From: Girardinichthys multiradiatus
Taxonomy: Eukaryota > Chordata > Actinopteri > Cyprinodontiformes > Goodeidae
Assembly (NCBI RefSeq): GCF_021462225.1
Contig: NC_061801.1
Span: 10,722,125-10,786,124 of the forward strand
Length of the DNA: 64,000 nt
Direction: 5' to 3'
Shown: positions 35,401 through 47,400 of the stretch, piece by piece
Position numbering within the stretch: the stretch's first letter is position 1
How the letters are laid out: each line of letters begins with the position of its first letter
Notes under the pieces: generated by a model
Database searches by the model: none
What the model was told of the DNA's origin: nothing
What the model saw: only the letters and a program-made list of their open reading frames with translations
Made by a program: the position numbers and the translations under genes

Positions 35401-38400
35401 TTATGTGTCTTTAACAAACGTGTACAAAGTATCTAGTAAGAGAATAGCTTTCAGTGTTGTTGCTACATATTAGGTAACAGATGTTTTCTCTGTGTGAGGA
35501 ACTCACCAACAGTGTTGAAGCAGTGGATATTCAGGCTCGCTGGGCTCCGATCTCCTATATGGATCTCTTCCAGGCTGTGATCTGAGCCGTTCGTCAGTAT
35601 GACCTGAACTGCAACCATACTGGGCTGGTACAAACATGTTTGCCGGGGGAAATGGTACTTGGCTGACAGCCCTTTTCCTGTCATATGGTGGAGTAGCTCA
35701 TAGGTTTTCACAGGGCCAAATGACGAAGTAGTGACCTGGAAAGACACAGGAAGAAATCAGAATTTCCGTTTGGTCCGTGTAGTTTTTCAGCTAATGGACC
35801 AATGGATCAATTCTTCTAGATAAAAGTAAGGATAAAATAATTTTTCAACTTTTTCACATTTTGTCAACATTTCAAGGAGATTTTAGGCGATAGACCAACA
35901 AAAGGTTGTGCTCAGAAAAGAAAAAGGACACATAATTTTCACATTTCTTCTAACAATTAAGGATCTGAAAAGTAGTGGCGCAGTATTATTCAGCAGGCCT
36001 TTACTCCGATACTCCTAAATAACATCCAGCCTTCAGGAGTCACCTGATCAGTAAAAAGAGCCCAGCTGTGTGTAACTTGATCTCAGCATAAACGCAGCTG
36101 TTCTGTGAAGACCTCAAAAGTTTGTTAGAGACCACTGGTGAATAAACAGCATCATTCAGACCAAGGAACACAGCACACAGGTCCGAAAGAAGATTTTGGA
36201 GACGTTTAGCACAACTATGCATTTTATCACCAAGTATGGCATGACTTTAAACCTACATGACATGACTGCACTTAAACTGACAGGCCAGACAGGGTGAGCA
36301 TTAATCACAGAAGAAGCAAAGAAGAGCTGCAGAGATCCACAGCTCAGGTGGGAGAATCTGGAAAAGAGTTGAGACTGAGCCTGAGGTTTACCGTCCAGGA
36401 GGACAATGAGCATAAACATACAGAGGGATGGTTTGAATGATATCCAAAGTCCCGACCTAAATCCAGCTGTGAATTCACAGCAAGACCTGAAAATTGATGG
36501 TCACAGACACTCTCCATCCAATCTAGTTGAGCTGGAGCTTTTCTCAAATTGAGAACTTGCAAAAGATTCAGCCTCTAGAGATATACTCCAACAATGACAC
36601 AAGACTACCATAAAATATTGACTCAGGGAGCAAATACAAATGCACACAACGCCTTAAAGTTTTATTTGTATTTTCTTCCACTTCACAATACTGCATGACC
36701 TTGTGAAAAAGTTCATGGGGGTATGAACACTTTTGCAAGGCTGTACAGCAGCTTTCTGCGGGAACACAATATTGTGCATATGCATCCAACCTGAAGGCCA
36801 GATTATTACAAGAATGTCCGTTCTTCACATCCTGGATGTTCACACAATTGAACGTATCTAATGAGCAGCTAGCAGGCCCCTCTTTTTAGTGAGGTGGGAG
36901 CCGTCCCAACTCTCTCTTCGTTAACTCTGAGGTGAAGAAGAGTGCATTTATGAAACGTCCTCAATCAGCTGAGTTAGATGAAAATGGGCTGGATGCTCAG
37001 GCAAAGCAGGCTGAATAAAAACATCTCTAATGAATAGAAACTACAAGGGCCTGCATAGCCAAACCTGCCTCTGGCTGCCTGCTTAAAAAGGAGCTTTTAT
37101 GCTTTCAGAGGCAGGAAATTGTATTACCCCTGAGAGACACTGAAAAGACAGGAGGTGGAGGCGGCGTTTAAGTTACTATCCTTAAAATTAACATCCTGTT
37201 ACGCAGATGAACACTTTTCACTCTTGATGGTGTTGAGATGTTCTCCTGATGCTGGCAACTGTTTGCTCTCATTAGAGAGACAAGATGTCTCAGCCCACAC
37301 AAGGCAACACAATACACTGTTCACACGGTTTTATTTTTTTAAACGCAGAAAATTGTCACATAATGTCCATAAACATCGGCAGTGTCTGTGCTGTCAGTAG
37401 GCAAAACAAGGTAATGATAACCACATCAAAAGTATGAGTTTTTTTCTTTAGGCTGCAAGAAAAGTCAGAGATCATTTCTTTCCTGACTGCCAGCAGTAAT
37501 TAGTATAGAAATAAGCTAGAAGGTTGATACAGCCTGTTAAGACGGATAATAATTATCACCTGAAAGCACTCAATCCAAACCTTGTAACAATAAACAGGAG
37601 TTCAAGGAATAAAAATATCTATGTAATTGTTGTATTGTGCTCAAATAATAATTTGGGGCTTTATTCATTCATTTATTCTTTTATCAGAGTGGATTAATAA
37701 AACAAAATACAACTTCTAGGATTCTTAGGGGAAAAAAAAAAGAAGTTTAGTGAAGTTCGAATTGGGGATTTTCTCTTATTCACACTGCGAAAATAATATA
37801 TGCTCTAATAAAATATTTGCATAATTGTTGCAGAACATATGCCTAAATGCACCCAAATATTTTAATAAGTGGTGCTGAAGGTTTTAAAATGTCTTAATCT
37901 TACAAGATAAACCCAATTCACTTCTTATTAGGTCTAAGGTTTACAAGCAAAATGACAAGATTTACACATCTTGGGATAGACGCCTAAACAACTGCAGATT
38001 CCAAGTTCATCCGATCAAACAACCATATTTAAGTACAAGTTATTCCGATGTGTCAAAACTCTGTTAACGATCTGCACGAACAACTAAACAGTCTCCCTCA
38101 GATGAAAGGAAATTAGTTAAGATGTTCAGAAAGAGCCCAGGAATCACCAGTCGGCCATAAACTGGAAACCACTAGAACACCAGTGTCCCTGCCCACGGTG
38201 AAGTGAGTTTTATATTGCCGTGGTCACAGCTTCGGCAGAGGAAGAAGTCCCTCTTCCAAGATCAACACCTTCAAGCTAAACTTTGCAGGGAACCAAATTA
38301 ATGAGCTAGATTCCATGTGGAGAAAAGTTTTATGGTCAGACAGGACAAAGATTGAGTGGTCCCACCTTGATGACAAGACGTATGCTAGGAGGAAATGAGG

Positions 38401-41400
38401 TGAAAACATCATGTATGGTGGTGGTAGCACCATGCTGTGGGCTGTTTTGCTGCTACTAGTAGTGGTGCGCTGAGCAGAGTGGAGGGAAATGTAAAAAAAA
38501 AAAAAAAAAAAAAGCATCAATACCTCCAAATTCCTAAACTTCACCTCAAATCAACAGTACCAGATGGTTGAAACACTGATACAATTAGGAGCTCCACCAG
38601 TAGCTCCATCAGGTTAAGGCAGAGTAACAATTCAACTTCTGGAATGACCTTCTCATAGCCAGGGTTTGAGCTGCATGCTTAATAGCAGCTCCAAACCAAG
38701 AAAAGGAAAAAAAAAAAATAAATATAAAACACCAAGTCTGCCAGTAGCAGAGGTCAAAAATCCAGCCAGACTGGTGGTGATCCAAAGGTCAACTTAGGCC
38801 CTGTCCACACAGAGACAAAAACCCCATCATGTCAAAAACAATAAAAAAAAAAAAAGTTTAGCAGCACCACTTAAAATGTATGCATGCTGACCCAGTTGGT
38901 GGTGCTGTGACACTGCCACAGAAACACACCAAAAACAGTGGACAAAAACGGCGACTCGCGCAGACAACTCATGTGAGGTGAAAACAGCAACATGGTGACA
39001 AAGAGGCACATGCGGGATGGAGCTACAATGTCTTTGGGGATGGAGCTACGATGTCATCGTTTCAAATACGTTTAGCACAAACGGAAATACAAAACTGGCA
39101 TTTTGAAACTTTTCCACCCCGGGAACCGGTTTAAAAAATGATCCATCTTCCCAAACTGACGGATCCTTGTGGACGCAACCCCTGAACAACAAACTATCTT
39201 TGTGGATACATCTAAGCCAGTCTTTGGTTGGACGGGGCCCTAGTATAACTATGTAAAAACAAACCAAGATCGGGTCCCAAACCACAAAAGGATGTAAAGC
39301 CAGACCCCACCTTTAAAAAAGGCCCAGGCTGCTCCGGTTGGTGAAAAATGATGGACAGTGAGCCAATTGATCTTTCTGTGACTACAACATTGTGAAGTGA
39401 ACGAGAAAAAGAAACAACAGGTAGTAGATATATACTATACTGCCAAAAGTACTGGATCACACCACCAAATCAATGAATTCTGGTGTTCCAATCACTTCCA
39501 TGGCTGCAGTGTATAAGGTTTGGTGTGGAGAAACCCGACTGGCCTGCACAGAGTCCTGACCTCAACCTTCTTGAACATATTTGGGATGAATCAGTTAATT
39601 TGTCACTATATTGAAGGGTATATGAAACTGCCAACTGCTCTACAACTACATCAGTGACACCATCTAAGAACAGCTATCAAAAAGAAATAAAAATCACAAT
39701 TGAGATACAAAAATATAAACAAGACACGGTCCCTGTAACTCTTGACAGGAACAAGGTGTCTCCTGCGACCGTACCATCCTACCGTCTGTAACAGAGGTCA
39801 CAAAAACATTTGCCGCAGCGCTGTGAAGCCGCGGCGTCCTCACAAGCACCCGTCACGCCACCGCCAGCCAGCAAATTTATCGGACCACTTTTGGATGTGT
39901 CGGAGCAGTCGGTGTCGATAAAGCCTGCCGTAATGTTTGCCACGCCATCACAACAGAGATTTACCTCCCCTGACAGAGACATCCTGCCTCAAGGTCCTTT
40001 CTGTTGACTCGCCGTGAGCAGGCGACAGGGACAGGACAGGGCTTCAAACTGCATATTATCACCAATTTGACATGGTGGACAGTTAAAGGCTGACACAAGT
40101 GCCCACACAAGCCTCGTTCCATCCACTGTTGTTCTATGCTGCACAGAGCAATCCCATAACACCTCAAGTGTAAATAAGAGAGACGGAGGGATGCAACCTT
40201 GACTTCTCTGTCAGTCTCCCTTTCTTTCCTTCATTTTGGGTCGGGCTGAGAGTCTCAGCCCCGGACAGGAAGGAGGGAGGTGACAATAAGCGAGGAAGTT
40301 GATTGAGAGGCTCTATTATGCATCAACTTAAAGGAAGCTCCGGTGATGGATGACACAGACACACCAGTCACCTTCAGAGCCCGGACGCACCGTTCCCTGC
40401 ATCCTCTCTAGCAAATGACCTGAAAATCCCGCTGACGTATTCAAAAGGTGCTAAAAAGGATCCAGGCAGCCTTGTGCCGAACACATAGGACTGCCGATTG
40501 AAAAGAAAGAGCTGGGAAGTGCACAGCGATGCATGGGTACATATTGAAAATCCATTTTTGTTTTGCAGATATTGTACGCCTCGGATAGGAGCGACAGGAT
40601 TTCATTACCTTCTCCAAGAGTTGGGAGGTTTAAGGTAAGGGACGTGTGTTTGACTTTAGGCCCTAACTGGTCCCTTCAGTCTGAAGATGACAAATAATTG
40701 AGGCGTCACAAAGACCTTGACTGTAAATTGAATTAAATAAATGTTAGTACAGCCACCTAAAACTACTTTAATTTGACAAGGAGCCTCTCCAGAACATACA
40801 TACAGAGGTTAGTTAATTCATGTCAATTTTGCAGGAAATTAGATATTCTCAAATGATTAATTTTGAAATTTTTCATTAAGGAACATTAGCAATAATAGAG
40901 TATTGTTATTCAGAGGCAGGAGTGTCCTTCATCTAGTTTCACAAGTACTGCACACACTTTTTATTCATCTATTTACTGAACCCAAGCACAGCTTGACATA
41001 CTACTTTAATTCATAGTTAACTTTTGTCATCTTTTTGACAAATTCTGATGAATAATCCCACCAACAAGAATTGCTCTGAAAATAAATGGTAATTTATCAT
41101 CCTAAAAAAACCCAAAACATAACAAGACTGTTAACTAAAACATTTTTATTTACCTAACAATGGAAATATTTGTCATTTATATGGGGTACCATTGAAATGA
41201 ACATCTTTCTCCCAGATGTGGGGACATTTAAATATTTGTAGTTCTTTGACAGTGTTATTGTATTAACTTTTTTAAATTTGATCTTGTTTCAACCACAAGA
41301 GGCCATGCATTTTATTGGGATTTTCAATTATAGACAGACAAAAAGTAATAATTGGTCCTTAAGTGGAAAGAGAATTTTTTTTTATCAGAAAAGCCGCGAG

Positions 41401-44400
41401 CGACATGATCGCGAAGCAGCAAACGGCTTGCCATAATCACAAATGTTGCTTCCATGTCATGATTGCCCGTGTTTTTTATTCAGGAACATATTTCCTCAAC
41501 AGCCAAAACTTGTCCAGTATACTAGCATTTTCTCTGCCTGCTGACCAGCAGTGTGCAGCAACAGGTAACAGATGAATGATGCTGTGTTGCTAAATGCTCC
41601 ATACAACCAAAAAGGAACTCTTATCACTCAAGCTGTTTCTCTGCCTTCCCATTAAAATGATGTTAAATGGTGGGAAATGTATAAAGGAACATTTTAGGTT
41701 TTTAGCAACCATAACTTTTAAAAAACCTCTATGTACCTTGATAGACATGCCGACTTCCTGATTGAGTCCAAAAACACAGATTTAATTTAGGCAGCGTGAA
41801 ACTGGTTATATCTAGATATTTAAAGTTTGAATATAACACTTTTCTTAAAAACATTTGAATACGCAGATTATCTTTTTACCTTATATAATGACAAGTTCAT
41901 CCATTATCATAAGGAAAAACATTCAGAAGTGAAGGAGCTTAATTATTAAAAGACAAATGGAGTCATAATTATATCTATAGTTTATACATTTCAAAAAGAC
42001 AAGTCAATGAGTTCTGAATGGCAACAAAAACACCAATTATCAGCATTACGAGTTAAACTCTGTCTTAGAAAAAGATAAACACAAGAGAAGCAAACAGAGC
42101 AAAGAGAAAAGATAAAAATCCATCTGGAAATGTATACAGCGTGACCAAATCGTATAAATAAGCAGATAAAAGGCCAAAGAGCTGCGTTAAAGCCCATCCA
42201 TTCTCCAGAGCAACCAGCTGGTTCCCAGGCTGAAACACTGACTGACCATTTCCTCGTGGACATTTCTTCCTATTTAAGAAGCAATCTCTGCAGTTTGAGT
42301 GGCAGCGAGAGGTTTGGAGGGCAGGAGCTGCTATATTCGTGGCGCGGGAGGTCCTTCTGCTGATTCATAATTAGACGTGAACCTAGAGCTCCCGCTTACG
42401 GGGAGGTCACAGGGTTGAGGAGAGAGACGAGGGAGGAGGAGGGGGCGAGCCAGCGTCCGCCTGATGGACACCAAATGAACAAATTATGATGGCCCCCTCT
42501 GGGCGTGATGGGGTCAAACGCCCCGTGCCCCGCCGCTGACAGTTCAATTTCCCCCTAACGCAGCCCCATTCGCTGACTGCTAATTATGAATGAAAAGTTA
42601 TCAGCCTCAGCCACCCCGCCGCACACACGGACAGCGGTCGGAAGAGGTTCGGGGTGGCGTGGGGAGGGTGGGGGATTTAAGAGGCAATTGTGAGAGATCC
42701 TGATGTCAAAATGTTATTAGAGAGAGCGGGAGCATGCAGAAACTGGGGAGAGGAGCAGGAGACAGAAGAGGAGGTGGGTCAAAGACAGTGACCAGGGTTA
42801 ATCTAAATGCCTTTGATAACCATGCAGTAATTCTCTAAAAGGGCCCGAGCGCTCAGCTGAGACAGACTCGCTGCCTCTGTGGACAGATTGCTGAGAAATA
42901 CAAATGACACTGAGGCCAGTTGGTGTGAGTGTGTGGGTAAGAATGTGCATATGCACGCAGAGGGGTGTGTGCGTGAATAAAGGTGAGGTTATTTACCCTT
43001 GTCTATGAATCCGCAGCCCATCATGTATTTATGCATAGAATTGACTCTAAATCAGATGTTGATGTGCAAAAAGTTCCCTGTTCTAATCTGCATTTCTATT
43101 CTCCATTACTCCCTGGCCTTCACCTGAGGAGGGGAGATTGACTAACAAGACTCCGGCTGCAACAATGTTGGCTTGGGAGCAGCTGTCAATCATACTGACA
43201 GACAGTCTGGCAGGCAGGCCACATGCAGAATATGTGCTACCTTTCCAAAAACCTAGGTGTATCAGCTGAGCAGAGACAGTGTGAAGGCCATTCAGAACGA
43301 TAGAAAACCCTGAAATATAGCAACCGCTGTGACAAAAGAGTTTAAAAAACAGTGTTACAGGCCTTTGTTGTAATTAACAGAACGCTTTTTGGGACTGCTA
43401 GTCCAGCGCACAAATCAGTCTCAGTCCAGACCGTTTGTGGTCCCTAACGCAGCAGTTTGTCCCTCCCCAGATAAAAAATTTTAAAATCCTGTAAATACTC
43501 ATTTCTGTAGAATAACTCCTCTAATACCAAAAAAGGCCTAACCAACATGGACTTTGCACTTTTAAAACTGTTGCACTCGTTTAAACAGACTCAGTTAGGT
43601 TTTTTTTGGCCCCCAAAGCTGAAACTAAAGTCCCTCCAATGCAATCTGATCACAGTTGGACGGTACAACGTCTACCTAGACTAAAGCTGTTTGTTTTGGT
43701 CAGATGAGACTATGTTTGAGGTTTCCAGCAACGTATATTCCAGGTGGATCTGGGGTGAAACAAAGGATAAATGTAAAAAAAAAAAATCTTTAAGTACTGT
43801 GGAGGATCTGTAATCCTGTGGGATTGTTTCTCATACAATGTCTCTGGGAACCTTGTTAGAGTGTGTAGCAACAGCTTAAACAAAAATCTGGAGGACACTG
43901 AAAATGGGTCATCACTGGGTCTTTCAGCACCAAAATGATTTTAAAAAATGGCCAAATCAGGGCGAAGGACGTGGTGTAGCGGCAGAGCACGTGACCCATA
44001 TATAGAGGCTTCAGTCCTCGACGCAGCTGTCCCGGGTTTGAATCCTAGCCCTGGCGACCTGTGCTGGATGTCTTAAGAGTTCTCTTATTGACAAGAGGGG
44101 GTCCTACATTGTATCATGAGTATTTTAAAGTTTTTTACACATCTTTGCAGGTGCTGTCACAAATGTGGTCGCCACTGAACCTTATATTATACTCATTAAA
44201 CCCAGATTTGTTGTCTGCAGAGAAGAAACTAGTCAAGAAAGTTGAACACATCAAACACCTTTAACAATGTCATCATTCTAGTAGAAAAAAAGCTCAACTG
44301 TTCCTCTATCTGTAAAGCTAATAAACTAACAGGTTTGCAAGCCTGCACATAATATTCTTACATAAGTCACCATTATTACAGTAGTATTATATCTTTATGA

Positions 44401-47400
44401 CTCATCGCAATTTAAAAATTCTCAAACTGTGATGTTTCCAAACATCTAACATTGTTGTAGCAAAATAGACACAGCAGCACCTGAAAGGGTGGCTTGGACA
44501 TTCCCCTCCCAGGAGGAGACGAGATACAAAATACACAGATGCGAAGAGCTGCTCACATACTGTGGAGAGAAAGGAGCCGTCACACGAGGAAAGGTCAACC
44601 ATCAGATATACACAACAGGAGACACAAGGGACGCAACATCTGACAGAGAGAGATGGAGTGTGACAGAGAGGAGGAGAGAGAAAATCAGAGCGATTGGACT
44701 TATAGATGAGACGCAGAAATAGAGTTCAAGGGTGTGAAAGAACAAAAAGACAGCGATGGTGAAAAAGACAGAATATTAGAGGTACAGGAAACGGGGAGAG
44801 CTGTTGCACCGTCCTGGCTGGCTATAAATATAACAAGGCAGAAAAGGTCAATAGTTGGCGTCTGGAGCAGAAATGTTCCACAAGGGAGAGAGGCTCATTT
44901 CGCCATCGGTTATGATGCTGTGGTGTACTGTCAGTGTCGGGAAGAAAGGAACTATCGAGTACCGGCGCGGTCAAACATAAATTTATAATAGCGTGCACTA
45001 ACCTGCATGGTGGACGAGACGGAGAGTGAGAGGCCTTCAAGGTCGGACAGTAAGCTTGAAGAGAAGACCGAGGACTTGGGTGCACTTGGGGGTGCAGGAG
45101 AAACTAAACGACACAAAAGAAAAACTGATTCAAACCATACTGAAGCTGTAGGTGAAGAACGATTCAGTTAATGAGACTGGGAAATAGCTGTAAATTGGTT
45201 GTTTTTTTGGTTTTTTTTGGGTATAAGATACACTCCAAAGTCAAAAAAACTAAACACTGAATACGGACAAAAATTAATCGCCCTTAAAAATGGATTAGGA
45301 CCACTCTACAGCTCCCACAACCTTCATGATCAGATAAAACCTGTCTGGATTGCATCAAATTATGGAAACCTCCTTTAGTATGAAGGCATTTAGGATGCTG
45401 CTACGCTCTTCATTCCAACAAAAAAGGTTTCCCCCTCTTTTGTCTAGTCCCAAAGGTGCTCTAATGTGCCCTCATCACTAAAGCCTTTGCTCCCCATCCT
45501 GGCAACTCTTTTGGATCATTAGGATGCAGCTATATGCTGGAAGATCACTCCACACTTCATTTAGTCTGCCAGCAACCAGCACAGCCAACTGTGGGTGCAA
45601 TTTGGAGGTGTGCAACCTTCTCCCTCAGGGCCATGCTCTACAGGGTGGCTCAGCCCATACCAGCTGTGGTGTGGTATTTATTAGTAAAGAGGTATGGATT
45701 GTTTGTTGCAGCTGTGTGGCGAGAGCTGACTTGGTGTCAAATTTCAAAATCTGAATAGTTTACAGCTGGTTGCTGTAGGGAACAAGGTTCAGAAATGATG
45801 AACTTACAGTCATCTAGATCCAGTAAAGAGACTTCCTTCTTGGACCTCACCTCCACCTAGAAAGCAAACACAGCTAATTCAGAATGAATGTAAAAAACTG
45901 AAAAGATGAACTGCAGCATTGTGGGAAATCCCGTTCAGAGAAATAAATGTACCAATTAAAATGACGAGTCCCTGAACATTTTGTACATTCTTCCTAAAAT
46001 CAGTTTGCATTTCTTTATAACTTTTTGGGAGTTTTCTGTGATCAGTCTTGTAAGACAGAGCTGGGCTTGTCAGAAGCAGAGTAGAGAAAAACACACATGC
46101 TTCAAGCTCGCACCTAAAAAACCTGCAATAAAATCAGATTTAAACAGACGAGTACATTTTAGCACCCTTTCTCCATACCCCCCTAACCAAGCTGAGTTTA
46201 TCACATCACATAAAGAACCATAAAATCCCACTCTGCCAACTCCAGGCTAAACAAACAACGGGACAAAGGAGGAATTGAGAAACGGGTGTAAGAAACATAC
46301 CATAAAGTCCCAGGCCGTATCTTATCAGATTTTCTCTAATCGATGCTTGGTGGGGGTAATAGAGACGGAAACCCTGTTACTGGAAAGCGGTCTGAAAGAA
46401 CCGTGCAGAAAGAGGCTGAGGGAAAGATGCATAATTCATAGGCCATAACCAAATGACAAAGTGAATGAAATGAGAATTTCATAGCGTAGAACAGCAAAGG
46501 GTGAGAGAAAGATAATGTGATGAGCATAACATGTAAGAAAAAGATTGTGAGAGCTGGAAAAAGGGAGCAAATAAAGGGATGGAAGAGAAAAACAAAATAA
46601 AGGAGATGCCATGAGTCAAATTATATCCCAGAGAGTAAATGAGGGTTTTGGAGCTTTCAACAAAAACAGCTGGGAGAATATCGTGTTAATACTCAGTAGG
46701 AGCTGAAAAGAAGAAGCCTGTTCTCCTGTTTACAATTTCAACCCCATTACAGCCTATCAACTGTGCTGTATCTTGTAACACACGGATGAACATTACAACA
46801 TGAAAGTGCATGTTTCACGGCAGCTTTTTATCAACAGCTCTCAGCCACAGCATCAATCAACCAAAATCGACACAGTCATTACAAAACAACATTCTGTGAA
46901 TCCTAGTTCCTCATATATGTTTAGTTTTTTCTTTAAATACAAACACTTCTATAAACATCTGAAAACGCTTGCAACCAAAGCACATGTTTTAGTGCTTACT
47001 GTCTCACCAAACCAAAAAAACTCTAAAGATGAACCTAACTGGATCGATTCCATGGCTCTGGAGCAATAAAACATGCAGACGAAGTGGAAGAGTGAGCCCA
47101 GTACACAGAGAGCCCCATAAAACTTTCTGTATTTGGCATCAAATATCCTCCCTTGCCAGTGAAACAACTGCAAACCTACCAACAAATTGCTGTCCACTTA
47201 AACCGACACGCCACGCAAGGACAGCGTCAAAGAAGGAGCCAAAAGACCCGTCTTAACTTTGGGGGAACTGCAGAGATCCACCGCTCAGGTGGAAGAAATC
47301 TGTCAACAGGAAAACTTCTAGACAAGAACTCCTCAAATCTGGCCTTAATGGAGGAGCAGAAAGAGATGAGCTGTAAAAAGCCTTGTTTGTAGTTTGCACC

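Larger units (their letters stand above)
32243..35506 (-). other. ap3b1 intron 17 (3.3 kb)
   Basis: Contains a Tc1-like remnant at 33.68-33.96 kb and a repeat-family piece at about 34.4-34.95 kb. The remainder is AT-rich with no coding signal. Confidence 0.6.
35736..45002 (-). other. ap3b1 intron 16 (9.3 kb, longest in the central part)
   Basis: Contains a Tc1-like copy (35.85-36.74 kb), Tc1 fragments (37.96-38.65, 39.44-39.62 and 43.69-43.96 kb), one copy of a 300-bp duplicated sequence (40.02-40.34 kb), a candidate enhancer-like stretch (42.3-42.9 kb) and a SINE (43.98-44.07 kb). The remainder is AT-rich and featureless. No exon found. Confidence 0.65.

Noticed and set aside
43976..44075. 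Possible tRNA gene
   Set aside because: A- and B-box-like words are present, but no convincing acceptor stem or anticodon arm. A near-identical diverged copy at 8.6 kb marks it as a SINE.
44489..44988. Two forward frames of about 80 codons
   Set aside because: Charged low-complexity translation of GA-rich intron DNA adjacent to exon 16; no splice support.
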